Notes: generated from the letters alone by a model not told the origin. Counted from the stretch's first letter, positions 31,831 to 43,347 are shown. The stretch: DNA of 64,000 nt from Schizophyllum amplum (GCA_007026445.1 VDMD01000016.1:592759-656758), one strand, 5' to 3'. A program made the numbers and translations.

Positions 31831-34117
31831 GCGGCCATTGGCGAGCTGGCAAACAGCTCTTGACGGTGGAAGAGCAATATCGTGACACAGTCAGGCGTAC
31901 ATCGGCAGACCGAGGAATTGGCGCAAAATAGGCAAGAGACTATTCGGATCGTCCGCGCTGACATGCATGGCCCTGGAAGCCGTAGGTGTTTCTGAGGCTA
32001 TCCGGGACCAGGCCCGTGAGTGTAGGCTTTTTGGCACCCTTGATAATCAATCTCCAGCAGGTCGAGTCTTTTGGATTCTTTGATGAGCGACAGGATGTCA
32101 GTGAGGGACATTTTTGCGCCGATGTCGAGCTCGGTGACCAGGTTCAAAGGAAAGAGCCGAGCACGACTGGCAGAAGTCTTGCCGCTGATTCGCAGATGTC
32201 GTAGTCGTGTGAGCTTGTGTCGAAGAACGCCTTCATACACCGTATCGATTCCTGCCTCAATCTTCATATCGACCTCGACCGTGTACAAGCACTTCAGATA
32301 CCTCCCGAGACGCAGCATGATCCTCGCCATCACGTCTCCGCCGGATGGGTCCTGCGGACGATATATACCCAGGTAGAGTTGGGTGAGATTGCGCCTGTAA
32401 TAGTCGTCCTCGCAGAGACTCGGAAGCAGAACCATGGCTTCTTCAATGTCGCACCTGAAGTGCTCTGTATCGTCGTGTCTGTCACGGACCGACTGTTCGA
32501 GCGCCGCCTTGGTGTCAACAATAACGACCAGTTGAAGCCCTGCGTACATGCCAGAGACATGCTGCTCGCCGACGTACGCCCACAAGTCATCTTCGTCTTC
32601 CTCTGCATAGTCAAGATCCTCCATTGACGCTGAGGAGAGGCTGCTTGGCGGGGCTTCATCTAACGCTGCGTCTGAAATTTCGTTTCGAAGTGTAGTCTGA
32701 GGTACATCGAGGAGTTGTGAAGTGACAGTGGCCGGGACTTGCGAGCCACCATCTGGGGTCGATTGCTGCGTGGCGGGTAAGCTCTCGTCTTCGACCGCAG
32801 AGTCGTATGCAGGCAGCTCCGCCGCAACAGGTGCTTCAGGCATAGAAAGTCTTACAGCAGGAGGGACGTGGTCTTCGCTGGCGGCCACGCCCTCGCCATA
32901 CGCATGCTGAGAGGCAGCAGTATCAACGCCAGGTAGGCAAGGTCCAGGCATCGGTAGCGACATTGGTGGGCCTGCCGATGACCGGCTTTGTAGGCCAAAA
33001 TCCTGCGAAGTCAGCGAAGGGTGTGGCGCGTGCAGCGGGGGCAGGTGAGGCGCATCGATTTGGCGCACGGGGAGGTCGTCGAGATCGGGCTCGAGGTTGC
33101 TCAGGCCAAGAACATTCGTTGGAGGCGGCCGCTCGACCATCGCTTCGTTAGCCTGCGCATCGAGCAGCAGGTCGTCCGGTTCCACAGCGGGCAGTGGCAC
33201 ATAGCTCCAGTAGGCGCCGGTATAGACAGGATATCAGAGTTATCATGTGGCATCGGTACAGGACTCGCAGGGGCGTGACACGGCACGTCGTCCTCCGAAT
33301 CGCTGCTGTGCTCGTCATTCAACGCGGATGCGCCTGCCATCGACGACTCGCCTTCAGCGCCTGGACGCCGAAAGTCTTCCCACCTCCTGTAATGATCATC
33401 GCGTGGAACGACTGGCTGTCTGGCGGGATTGTGGCCATTGCTGGTGGTAAGCGTACTGTCGAGATCAGCGGGGCACGTATCGCTTGCGCCTTCGCCGCTT
33501 AGAATGGCAGGCGACACCCCCACAGGAGTCGTCAAAGATGCATCACTCTCACCAACACGACTGGAACGGATGGGACTCTCCATGTCCTGGCGCGGCGAGT
33601 CGACTTCAGGATCAACGCCAAGGGAAGGCTGAGGCGGAAGACGCGAGGGCAAGTCGTAGGCGTGCTGATCATGACCTTGTGTAGTGACATTATGGGCCGT
33701 GCATGCGAGCGTCGTAGAAGGTCCGCGCCTTGAGGAGGAAAGTACATCGTTCGAGGCGCGGCGAGAGGCGCGACGGGAGAAAGGGTGCCGCATAAATGCA
33801 CCGATGGCGCATAGGACACGGTGGCGGCGAGAGGTCCTGACCACCGCGACCGGCGCGGGGAGATTGGAGTGAAGGATGCCCGGTGTCGCTGCCGCCTGCG
33901 GCATACGGACACTGAGGTCTTGATGGTTCACTATGAGGCGAATCGTTAGCAACGTGGGACACGTCGTCGGAGAGCACTCACCAAGGCCTCCGATCTGAGG
34001 CACACAAGTTGGAGTCCTATCATTCGTGCGCACAGTCGTAGAGCCGTCGGAAGTGAGTCGGGGAACGCTGTTGTCATTCGGCAGAGACGACGCGGACTCG
34101 TGCCGTCGTTCAGTCAT
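31831..34117 (-). pseudogene. Long disordered gene, duplicated-unit copy B, decayed
   Basis: It aligns with copy A at 29368-26837 from MTERRHES onward, including the 51-nt intron. Lesions: about 80 codons are missing between GVD and DSPR near 33610. One C is lost near 33208, shifting frame so the first half stops at 33101. The C-terminal end departs from copy A near 32000, and the residual frame meets a stop (frame fragment ASRAMHVSADDPNSLLPIL). The two halves, 34117-33101 and 33200-31998, each remain open, so decay is recent. It still lies tail-to-tail with the F-box copy B. Confidence 0.75.
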
Positions 34118-34680
34118 GATGTAAAGTCGTCGAGGGATGCTGCACAGCGTCCGTATATCGAGGCCTTAAAAGGGTCCCGCGATGGCGCGCCGACCATCGA
34201 CGCATATACGAGGAAATTCTGGACGGAAGTGGTTGGTATTGTTCCCAAAGCATTGAAACTCGTGCACTGACCTCCATTCTCCGGAGGGAATCAAGTGAAG
34301 TCGCTTGTGCCAAATCCAACTCAGTCAGGCTACCACGAAACAGGTAGACACTAAATAATTGGTTCATTTGAGAATGGCAGCCATTGTGCAGCATGCAGAA
34401 ATCAGAACAAGGAGACATGATGTGCAGAAACAAGGAACACTGAAGACAAGGCATCCGAATTCGGTCGAGGTCCGCGGATCAATGACGTTTTGTCCGATGT
34501 CGAGAACAAAGCCTTCCCTTTCCGGCCATGCTGACTGAGCGTCGAGCCCATAGTTCAATTGAAGGTGTCGCCGCACAAGCGCCATCGCATACATCCGGGC
34601 ACGTAGGGCGACCCACGGAGAAATCCGTCAGGTCGACAACGTACAGTACAAGAAGGCGTTCCATACGAAGATATACAGTA
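34118..34680. other. Right flank of the duplication
   Basis: Contains the promoter of the decayed copy B gene, with a CCTTTTAAGG-type box near 34168 corresponding to the CCTTATAAGG of copy A. Similarity to copy A's flank fades by about 34480. No gene. Confidence 0.45.
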
Positions 34681-35090
34681 TCACTGCTTTCCACAGCTCA
34701 GACCGGACGGACAAGCGAGCTTGCCACCCTCTGTGGCGTCTCCGTCGAAATCCACGAGATTGCCGGTGGTGGTCTGGGCGTCGATGAGAAAGAGGTCAAC
34801 TCTGAGTAAACTGACGCACGTCGTATGAGCACTTGTAGTCGTCGTGGGACTGTTTCTTGTAGTACCTAGGGAGTGTATCAGCGCTGACCGTCCGAGAAAC
34901 GACCTTGGCAAAGAAGCACGCACATGCATTCCACGGTATCGTAGTCTACGTGCTCGTTCTTGAGCTCTGCCTTGATGAGCAGAATGCCGGAGGATGGAGT
35001 CGGGCAGTTAACGATGCCGCAGGTGGCGTTGACGCCCGCAGCGATGGCGGCGACGACGAGGATACGGTGCAGGAGGGTTACCATAATCAT
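34681..35090 (-). CDS. Small secreted cysteine-rich protein (101 aa)
   Basis: Exons 35090-34924, 34865-34820 and 34773-34681; introns are 58 and 46 nt and the sum is 102 codons. Residues 1-22 form a signal peptide (MIMVTLLHRILVVAAIAAG, then VNA before the likely cut). The mature part is about 79 aa with six cysteines (TCGIVNCP, VECMYY, YKCSYD, LACPSGLSCG). Spacing and size fit the small secreted proteins that agaricomycetes make in large numbers, some of them effector-like. No known fold. The ATG pair at 35090/35084 is the only start in frame; the second intron was chosen because it restores the final two-cysteine motif. Confidence 0.65.
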
Positions 35091-35551
35091 GTTGACGATT
35101 GAGCTCTGGGGATTTGGAGGCAACTGGTGAAAACCGAACGCGACAGACCATCTTTATAGGTGCGCCTCTCGGCCACGCAAAGTGCTGTTTGACGTCAAAG
35201 CATGCTCCGAGCGCATACACGCCTGTTCATACAAAGGTCACGATGCTACCCGCAGAGGCGGTAGGGACGCTACAGAGGAGCCGCCAAGCCATGTTACAGG
35301 ATCCTCAGACCCTAGCGGGGCACCTGCTCCTACAGGCGGTCGGAGGAGAACAACTTGCAGAAGCCGATAAACTTCCGCATAGGCAAATCCTACGTGCTGA
35401 TACCCACTGCATCATAGCGAGTAGAGGGAACGAAGGACTCACGACGCGAGTAGTAGCGTCTGCGAAGTTCTCAAACAGGCTTTCGCAGGGAGGCTGATAT
35501 TGCCACGAAAGCAGATAGGCCAAGAGAATACATACATGTAAGTCCATTGTG
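35091..35551. other. Gap; possible remnant of a small secreted protein on the minus strand
   Basis: A short minus-strand frame from about 35546 begins MDLHVCILLAYLLSW and is followed by a GTGAGT site. It may be a degenerate small protein, but no closed model could be made. No other gene. Confidence 0.3.
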
Positions 35552-37375
35552 CTACCTCCGCTTCGAGGAGCTACGCTCATCATACGTAGGGGAAGCCCGC
35601 CGTTTCCTGTAACTTCCGGAAATCAGCACCCGCATTAAGCAGTCCGACAGCAACTTACGCGCTTGAGCTCCTCTCGTCTGGCTCCCGGCTTTGCGTGCGT
35701 GCGGCGGCGCCACCGCCGTAGTCGAGGCCGTCCACGGATTGCGCATTGTTGTCCCGGTCCTTGTATTTGTTCTGGTTGCGGGGGCCGGTAGGCACGTTGG
35801 GCGGGAGCGGCGAGGTGGAGCGAACGGGAGGCGCGGGGGCTGCGGAAAAAATTGAAAAAGAATTAGGGGACAGCGGACTGTAAGCACTCACTGTCCGTAA
35901 AAATCCCCCGGCCCCGACCACGAGCGGCAAACCCGCGCCCGCGGGGCTGTCCACGACCGCGGAACGGAGGCGGCGCACCCCGGCCGGGTCCAGTCGGCAC
36001 CGGCGGGCTCTGCGAGGGCCCCTCCATCCCCTGGAAGCCCATCTGGCCACCCATCTGCTGCTGCATCTGCGGGTTCATCGGCCCACCCATCTGCGCCGCC
36101 ATCTGCGGGTTCATCTGCGCGCCCATCTGCTGCTGCATCTGCTGCTGCTCCTGCATGCCGTACTCCCCCATGGGCATGCCCATGCCGTAGCCCATGCCGC
36201 CATCCATGCCCTCGAATTCCTGCTTTGGCGTGCCGCCTTGTTGCTGCTGCTGGTCCATCTGCATGCCGCCCATGCCCCCCATACCGCCGCCCCCCATGCC
36301 GCCGCCGCCCATGCCTCCCATGCCCATATCCATCATCCCGCCCATATCCATCATCATGCCCGCGTTCGGCATCATGCCCCCGGCCGCGGCGTTGTTCATG
36401 AGCGCATTCGTCCCCGTCATCACCATCTGGCGCACTTCCGGCGGCAGCTGCGTGAGCTGGTCCTCGGGCATGCCGGAGAAGTTGAGCACGTTGGCCTTCA
36501 GCACATCCGCCATCTCGCCGAGGTCGCGGCGGCGATAGCAGTAGGCCTCCCAGGAAATCTCGTCGAAGCCGTAGTTGAACCAATCGCTGATGTCCGCGCC
36601 GGGGCGTCGCCAGGGTTTGTCGACGAGGGCGGCGAGGTCAACTTCGATGATGGGGCGGCCCTCGAACATGCCGGGTGCGCTGGGGTCGATCTCGGGTTGA
36701 GATTCAGCGCGGGGGGCTGGGGGGAGGGTGTTGGGGTCGACGCCGTCATCTTCGGGTTCGGGCTCGGTTTTTGGTTTCTGTTGCTGAGCAGCTGCTGGGG
36801 TGGCGGAAGGCGCGGGTGTAGAGGTCTGAGGGAGGGGTTGAGGTGCAGGCGCCTGAGTTGACGGGGTAGGTGCGCCGCGTTGTATGGGCTGATACTCGGT
36901 AGTCAATGACGGTTGCTGGCCGGTGGGCGCTGTCCGAGCGTCAGCGAAACGTTCGTATTTCTTGTAATCTAGAACGCACTGCTCCGGTTCGCGGTCGCGT
37001 TCACGTTGTTCGCCGACCTCCCTCGGTTGTGTCTGTCTGGATGTCAGACCCTTCCGAAAGCAAGTATTGATGGCACGCACCGTAGGTCTAAGGACCGCGA
37101 CGCTGTGGGCTCCATGATAATTTCGATATCCTGCGTAATATGAGTACGGAGGAGCGGCCAAATGAACAACAACGCACGTCCTCGTCCTCACTGTCCTCCA
37201 TCTCGTCATCTTCATCCCCGCCCGTCTCTGACGGTGCATCAAGCCCTGGTGTCGCCTCGAGTCCGGGTGTCGCGTCCAACCCGGGCGTGTCGTCCATCTG
37301 CGCGTCCGCCTCTGCCTCGAGCTTTGCCACTACATTGTTACTCGGCGCGGCACTCGCAGGCGCAATGCTGGCCAC
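35552..37375 (-). CDS. Fip1-type pre-mRNA polyadenylation factor (542 aa)
   Basis: Exons 37375-37178, 37130-37081, 37036-35892, 35839-35659 and 35606-35552; introns are 47, 44, 52 and 52 nt and the sum is 543 codons. The acidic N-terminus ends in EDSEDED, followed by DIEIIMEPTASRSLDLR, the usual Fip1 pre-motif. The Fip1 domain lies at about residues 212-262 (DLAALVDKPWRRPGADISDW, FNYGFDEISWEAYC). Fip1 tethers poly(A) polymerase to the cleavage and polyadenylation factor. A Met/Gly/Gln-rich low-complexity tract follows, then an RGRG segment and a basic SSSKRR end. The ATG at 37375 starts a typical Asp/Glu-rich head. Confidence 0.92.
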
Positions 37376-37719
37376 TAGTCAGTGTTATTCCAATCATACC
37401 AATGAGCTCTCACTCACGGAACTTCATGTGATGAAGCTAGGTAGAGTTAGCAATTGCATGACATTAGACGCGGGGCGGCTTACCAGGTGCGGCCGTGGTA
37501 GAGGGACCGTACAGAAACTCGTCGTCGTCGTCCCTAGCAGCCGTAAGTCGATACTTTCAAACTAATAACAATTTCCTACATGGTGAATACGGCGAGGCTG
37601 ACGAGGGGATGAGGAGAACACGCGCACGATCGCGTCCGGGGAAACCCGGCTTTCGGGCCGTAAGCGGACGAATGGCGGCGCCAGCTGGCAGCTGTGCTTC
37701 CCTCCCTCCGTGAGACGCC
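37376..37719. promoter_or_regulatory. Bidirectional promoter of Fip1 and the ING gene
   Basis: The 344 bp between the divergent starts (37375 minus, 37720 plus) must hold both promoters. No TATA is obvious. A small duplicated gene fragment is not seen. Confidence 0.5.
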
Positions 37720-39005
37720 ATGCCGCCCCAACGAACAGCGGCGGTCGACTCCTCGACAGGCCGCGGCGCCCCGTACGCGTTGGCTCTGCTGTCCGAGTAC
37801 ACGCACACCCTCGACTGCCTCCCCGTCGACATCTCCCGCAACTTCGCCGACCTCCGCGAGCTCGACGCCGTCCTCTCCTCCTCCATGACCTCCCTTACCG
37901 ACAAAGTCCGCCGCCTCACCGCCATGATCGAAGAGGGCCCCGCAACCCAGTCCGATCGCCTCTATCTGCTCTCCGACATCGCGGAGGAGGCAAAGCGCCT
38001 CAAGCTCGGCGGCGAGGACAAGATTCGTGTCGCCTGCCAGGCCGCGGATAACCTCGCGGCGCACATGCTGCACCTGCGCACCCTCGCGGAGCAACTGCCA
38101 GACTTTGACGCACAGCGGCTGGTGCGGCGCACGACGTTCCCCCATGTCACGAAGAAGCGCTTCCTGCCGCCGGACATGGCGAACGGGCGACGGCGTCCGC
38201 GCGCAGGAATGGGAACGATCATGGATGTGACGGGGGAGCCTGGCTCGGTCAAGCGTCCCGTCAAGAAGGTTGTCAAGGACGACGACTACGACGCCGGGCC
38301 CAGTCGCTCGCCGAAGAAGGTGGCGGATGCGAAGGCGCGGGCAAAGGGGATCAAGAGGTGCGCGCTCCTCACACATGCATGTCCTGATCTAATCCTTGCC
38401 TCCCAGCAACCGCGCAGCGTCGCCCACAGACTCCCTTGTATCGGTTACATCTCAGTTCCCTCTTCCGCCTCTCCCCATGTCCGCTGCACGATCCGGCGGA
38501 AACAGGAGTGGCAATCCGGCTCGACGTATCGCACGAAGCAGCGTGCGCGATGCGTCCGTTCAGCCAGCGGAGAGGCCCTCTGGCAGCCGCCCCGCTTTCC
38601 CGCTCGCATCAACGCACCCATCTCTTCGGCCAGACGGACCCATGCGCTCCCCCCTCTCGCAAGCGACGGGTTTTGTCAGCAGTCCCGCGCCCCCGGTACC
38701 CGTCGACGACACCGCCGACGGCGGGGAAACAGACGAGGACAAGAAGATATACTGTTACTGCAAATCAGTGAGCTTCGGGGACATGGTCGGGTGCGACAAC
38801 GCGGACTGTCCCTGGCAGTGGGTGAGTACTCTTGGTATAACTCTCAGGATTCAATGCTCAATGATTGCAGTTCCATCTGGGATGTATCGGGATGGAGAAA
38901 CCTCCCGAGGGAGATTGGTACTGCACTGAATGTAGGGCGAAGGTTGCTCCGAAGCGCACGAACCGCGCCCCGAAGAAGAGGGGAGGGGGCGGGAGAGCGA
39001 GGTGA
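37720..39005 (+). CDS. ING-family PHD-finger protein (395 aa)
   Basis: Exons 37720-38357, 38407-38821 and 38871-39005; both introns are 49 nt. The N-terminal ING domain spans about residues 18-125 (ALALLSEYTHTLDCLPVDIS, RELDAVLSSSMTSL). A basic linker follows (KRPVKKVVKDDDYDAGPSRS). The PHD finger at about residues 327-375 shows C4-H-C3 zinc ligands: YCYCKS, GCDNADCPWQW, FHLGCIG and WYCTECR. ING proteins read H3K4me3 through the PHD finger and bring it to histone acetyltransferase or deacetylase complexes (Yng2, Pho23 or Yng1 in yeast). The sequence does not tell which. The protein ends in a basic KKRGGGGRAR tail. It shares a promoter with Fip1. Confidence 0.92.
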
Positions 39006-39241
39006 AAGTCCGTGGAGGGCTTCGATTCGTCATTTGCTTGTATCCGTCAACCTGTTGTTGTACTTCTTGTAGCGCTTATATTGGCATGTGTAATGTAAGG
39101 GAAAGGGAACCCGTCTACAACATCTCGTCTCGAACCTGCCTGATGTGAATGAGCCCCGTACGGTTCGACTTGAGGAAGTGATAGCGCACACAGATGACTG
39201 AATGGAGTGTGTGGAGTATAGACGCACAGTGTAGGATAGGA

Positions 39242-40069
39242 CTATGCCGGAGGCCCGCCCGCCTGTTCCTCCAGACTCTTCTGCAACCCTTGCAACGTCC
39301 GATGCAGCTTCCCACCGCTCGCCTCGTTCAAGACCATCGTCAACTGGCTGGCCGGGGCCGAGAGCAGCCCGACGAGCTGCGCGTGCAGCGTGGGCAGCGA
39401 CGGCAGCTTCGAGACCTCCTGCAACCGCGGCGGCGCGAGCATCTGCCCGTCTATCATCGCGCCCAGCAGCTTGATCTCCGGCACGCGAATCGGCCGCATG
39501 CGCTTCTCCCTTCTCCCCGGCGTGTGCGGGTCCGCGCGCTTCGCCGCCTCCTCCGCCTGCAGCTCCTGCTCCGTCTTCGGCGGCCGTGGCGGGAAGTTGC
39601 GGTCCAGCGCCCTTAGCACCGCGCTCAGCTCGGGCGGGTCGAGCGTCGGAAGCGCGAGCACGCCGACGGGGCCGGTGACGCCCTCCGTGATGCGCGTGAC
39701 GGTGTCGAGGTTGAGGTCCGGGTAGTCGCGCAGGGCCGCGCCGAAGATGCTCGAGCGCACGGCGGTGAAGGTCGGCGTGGGCCTGGGGGGCGCGTCCGGC
39801 GTGGGCTTGTGCACGCGGCGCGAGGCCTGGATAATGTCCTGGCGGAGCTGCACGAGCTTGTCCGCGCGGAACTCGAGGAAGTTGAGGACGAGGAGGGGCG
39901 AAGTGTGCGAGGCGGCGAGCATGGCGGTGTACCACTCGTACTGGTCCGCCTTTTTCCCGCTGAACGTGCGCCCGGGCATCGCGTACTTGGGCGGCGCGAC
40001 GGAGATGGCCATGCCCCGCGCCTGCGTCCAGCTACATGAAGTCTGCGCGCGGCGGCAAGCGGCCTGCAT
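39242..40069 (-). CDS. Mitochondrial ribosomal protein uL10m (275 aa)
   Basis: A single exon, ATG 40069. The protein has an N-terminal basic presequence-like segment, then the L10 pattern: PLLVLNFLEFRADKLVQLRQ, FTAVRSSIFGAAL, EGVTGPVGVLALP, and near the C-terminus LPSLPTLHAQLVGLLSAP. This is the bacterial-type L10 core that anchors the L7/L12 stalk. Yeast calls it MRPL11. About 50 residues of charged insertion (PPRPPKTEQELQAEEAAKR) separate the halves, normal for fungal versions. Downstream of the ING gene with 236 bp between ends, tail-to-tail. Confidence 0.82.
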   Translation of the reverse strand: MQAACRRAQTSCSWTQARGMAISVAPPKYAMPGRTFSGKKADQYEWYTAMLAASHTSPLLVLNFLEFRADKLVQLRQDIIQASRRVHKPTPDAPPRPTPTFTAVRSSIFGAALRDYPDLNLDTVTRITEGVTGPVGVLALPTLDPPELSAVLRALDRNFPPRPPKTEQELQAEEAAKRADPHTPGRREKRMRPIRVPEIKLLGAMIDGQMLAPPRLQEVSKLPSLPTLHAQLVGLLSAPASQLTMVLNEASGGKLHRTLQGLQKSLEEQAGGPPA

Positions 40070-40312
40070 TTTGGCGCGACGGTGAGGTGAAGGCAGGGTG
40101 AAGGTCGAAATTGCGGCCGATCACACGTCGGCGCACATCGGGCCGACAACATGTCGTTACACGGTCTCGTGATGCATGTTCGAGAGTCGACCATTGCAAT
40201 GTTACATTCTCTCGATACGGTATACAACCTCAATGCCAAACGTAAAATTCCCAGGTCCTGTCCTCTCCACCCTCGCCTGTTTTGCCTGTTCCATGAGCGC
40301 GCTCGCCCTTGG

Positions 40313-41283
40313 TCATGCGATGTTCATACCCTTCCAGGCAGAGCGGTGGAAAACGAAAGAGCGTAGCACGTTATACGTTGGGTTTGGTGACATCGATGGA
40401 TTCGCTGGTGCGGGTGGGTGCTTCGCTAACCGTGGTACGTCCCTGAAAAGAGTAAGAAATTGATTCTGTATACTTCACGCGAACATACCATAGGCTGTAT
40501 GGCACAACATTACGCAGCGTGATGAGAACAGTCCCTCGAGTCGATGGTGCGCTAGATAGGTCTTCCATGTCCTCGTCGGAAGGGGGGCCAATGTCTTCTT
40601 CATCGTCGTCGTTCTTTTTCTTTTTCTTGGCGGTATGCACTTGCGGTATTGGGCCTGGCCGTAGAAGATTCGATGCGGCGCGCAAGAAGCCCACGATGAG
40701 CATCTGGTTCGACAGGATATTCCTGTTCTGGTCTGTTATGCCTTTACCTGCCGTCTCAACAAGGCATCAGCCAGAGCACAAGGTGAAGAACGGCTGACGC
40801 ACCGGCGTGGGGGAAGTTCCATACGATCTTGTCCCACTTCCTGGTTTTCAGAGCAGGCAGCTTGTCCAAGCGGGTCGCATCCACGCCAAAGATAACATGC
40901 ACGCCGCGCTCCCGAAGGTCGCCCACGATCGTCTCTGCATCGGGGTACTTTGCATAGCACTCTTCCTCCGAATCATACGCCGTCGCAGTGATATTCGTCG
41001 CAGGCAGATGCTCCAGCTCCGCAGGCGCATCCACCACCAGCGCCCTCGCAAACGAGAAGTTCCCCTCCCCAATAAGCAAGATCGTGTCCGTCGCGCGGAA
41101 GGGGTTCGTCGGGCGGCGCGCAGGGACTTTCACCTTCCCCTTCCCCTTCCCCTTCGCACCCGTCTTTGAGCGCTGCTCCAACGCCTGTGCGGCCTTTTCT
41201 GCATGCACCTTCTTCTGCAGTCGTGACTGCTGCGCCTGGAGCGCCGACTTGAGGCCCTTGGCCGCTTTGGAAGATTTGCCCAT
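40313..41283 (-). CDS. 25S rRNA uridine-N3 methyltransferase, Bmt5-like (289 aa)
   Basis: Exons 41283-40803, 40747-40489 and 40442-40313; introns are 55 and 46 nt and the sum is 290 codons. After a basic nucleolar-type head (MGKSSKAAKGLKSAL) comes the DUF2431 Rossmann core: TILLIGEGNFSFARALV (SAM site), YDSEEECYAKYPDA, VIFGVDATRLD and KIVWNFPHAGKGITDQDRN. The last exon ends with SFVFHRSAWKGMNIA. Yeast Bmt5 methylates U2634 of 25S rRNA. A Lys-rich acidic loop (KKKKKNDDDEED) is inserted in the middle. The MGKSS start is preferred over longer upstream reading. Confidence 0.88.
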
Positions 41284-42044
41284 GATGATCGACGTCGAGA
41301 GCAAGGTGCGGAGTACCGGTCCGGACGCGGTCCCGGAACACTCGGCCCGCGACGCGAACACGCCCTGCCAGTGCCACGTTAGCGCATCTCTCACTTCATT
41401 CACTTTATCATCCACGTCCGCGAACACCTGTCCATTCCTTTGCTTTTCACCCTTCCCAGACAAAATGGTAAGAGGGGTCTCTAGCTCCCTCGAAAACAAA
41501 GCTCAAACAGGCTTCAGCCGACCGAATTCGAGATGCGCCAGCGGAACGCGAAGTTCGCCGCCGCTGCGCGGTCGGGGAAGAAGCCCACGCACCCCTCTCG
41601 GCAGGACAGGCTGGCCAAGAGGAGCCCTGTATCTACTTGGGCATTGGGACTTGTTGTCTTTGTTGTTTGTGGAGGAGGTGCGTGCTCTAGGATCATGAGC
41701 GTACATTCTAGCTAACGATGCACCATAGTGCTATTCGAGCTCGCACGGCTTATATTCCTATAGTAGAGCAGAGAAATACGATGTTGCAGATACACTGGCT
41801 CGTCTGGCGGCTCAGCTGCTGTGGATATACTGAGCACACATTGTAACGTGTCCTAGCGCCGCGACGGCAACTGATAATGGCGTGCGTCCGTCCCTCCTTC
41901 GTAACTCATTCTCCTTCCCCATCCTCATTCCATGATCCCCTCCATTTCAATGTTTGAAGCTGATGATTGAGTATCATGAACATCATGGCATTCTAATATC
42001 ATTGTGTTGCGAAGGCGAGACTCGTGTATATACTCGTAACTCAT
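41284..42044. other. Gap without a gene
   Basis: Promoter of the Bmt5-like gene on the left and 3' flank of the F-box gene on the right. Short open frames at 41500-41715 on both strands show no features. Confidence 0.4.
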
Positions 42045-43271
42045 TCATACGCCTCCCTTGAACGCTGTCACCGCATCTTCATACTCCTCGAATCCGTAAA
42101 CCGAAGGGTGCAACTTCACCGCATACTCCAGCATGACGAGGTCGTCCATACCCAGCACGCGCAGGAACCGCATCGACGGCTCCTTGGCCACAAGACACAC
42201 AGGGTCTGGGCGCAAATCATGCTGGTCGCCGTGGAGCCACAGCATCTCTACCACCGCCTCTGAGCTCTGGAGCTGCCAATCGAGGTCGGCAGTATTGACT
42301 CTGACCTTGCCCAGTTCGAGTCGCTTCAAGGCGGGCAAGCAGGCGTGGTCGCAGAGCACCTCCAGGTCGCCACTGCGTATGTGGAGGGTGTGAAGACGCT
42401 CGTGATACAGCCTTGAAGAGTCATTCAAAGAGTCAGTCATGTAGCGAGAGCGCCAGCAGGTGTCTCCTTCATTGTCGAAGGCGAAGTCGAGCTCTTCGAG
42501 CTGAGGGCATCTCCCGAACAGGATGCTCAGGTCCTTGACGGTGAGTGAGTCTACCGAGATTTGCTGTATGTGGCGCAGGGCGTGAATGTTGTCGATAGGG
42601 ATGGTGTCGATGAACATATATTTCAGCTTATCCCACCCCACAGCGCGCATGCGGGGTGACGAATGGAAGAGTACCCAGGTGTCGATGATCCGGTGGCCGT
42701 TGACGCCTGGATCTTCGACGTAGACGACAGCCTTCTCAAGATGGGTCATGCTGCCAAATTGTACATCGCGGAGTTGCTTGAGACCTGAGGTGCGTTTTAT
42801 AGAGAAAGCAATCTCCCTCCAGCAACCTGGTTCGCGTGCCACCATGCGGAATATCTCCTCGACCACAGGCAACGATGCACTGCCCTCTTTGAAGCGTAGC
42901 GTCATAGGGCGCCCGTTCGCGCGACGAAGGCAGTCCTTGAGGATACGCAGGTTAGCCCGGACCAATTTCTCGAACTGCACGGTGGTCCAGAGGTTCGCGG
43001 TCGTAGGGTGGTCAACGATGGCGCGCCAGCCACGGCAGACAAGCCGAAGAATGTGCGCGATGCAGGAGAACCGGCGGCGAAATTGTTTCTTTTTGGCATC
43101 CTCGACGGTGGCAATCGCCTTGGGGAAACGCAAGAGTGGGTCAGAGGGGAGCGCGCAAGCTGAGAGGATGTAGAAGAGGAGCTCATTAGGTATAGTGTTG
43201 AGGCCAGTTTTCCTGGCTGCGTTCAACGCTCCGTGATGAATGAGGTAGCGATCTTCTGGTGAGAGTGGCAT
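42045..43271 (-). CDS. F-box protein (408 aa), single exon
   Basis: Start ATG 43271 (MPLSPEDRYLIHHG); the frame extends upstream only through a non-ATG codon. A TATATATA element at about 43340-43347 lies 70 bp upstream. The F-box is near residues 25-90 (LNTIPNELLFYILSACALPS, LRLVCRGWRAIVDHPTTANLW). The remainder contains leucine-rich segments (IQQISVDSLTVKDLS, LFGRCPQLEELDF, LPALKRLELGKV, MRFLRVLGMDDL). Putative SCF adaptor with unknown target; not a close copy of the pair at 25-31 kb. Confidence 0.8.
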   Translation of the reverse strand: MPLSPEDRYLIHHGALNAARKTGLNTIPNELLFYILSACALPSDPLLRFPKAIATVEDAKKKQFRRRFSCIAHILRLVCRGWRAIVDHPTTANLWTTVQFEKLVRANLRILKDCLRRANGRPMTLRFKEGSASLPVVEEIFRMVAREPGCWREIAFSIKRTSGLKQLRDVQFGSMTHLEKAVVYVEDPGVNGHRIIDTWVLFHSSPRMRAVGWDKLKYMFIDTIPIDNIHALRHIQQISVDSLTVKDLSILFGRCPQLEELDFAFDNEGDTCWRSRYMTDSLNDSSRLYHERLHTLHIRSGDLEVLCDHACLPALKRLELGKVRVNTADLDWQLQSSEAVVEMLWLHGDQHDLRPDPVCLVAKEPSMRFLRVLGMDDLVMLEYAVKLHPSVYGFEEYEDAVTAFKGGV

Positions 43272-43339
43272 GATGAAGATATGTGGGCAATTGGTGCGGC
43301 GATGGTGAGCATGAGGGTGCAGTGTCGGGATGCTCACTT

Positions 43340-43347
43340 ATATATAG
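43340..43347 (-). promoter_or_regulatory. TATA box of the 43271 F-box gene
   Basis: TATATATA lies 70 bp upstream of the start codon on the same strand. Position and sequence fit. Confidence 0.45.

Noticed and set aside
35888..36861. Open frames on both strands over the Fip1 Met/Gly/Gln tract
   Set aside because: Shadow frames of low-complexity codons; only the Fip1 frame splices to conserved exons.
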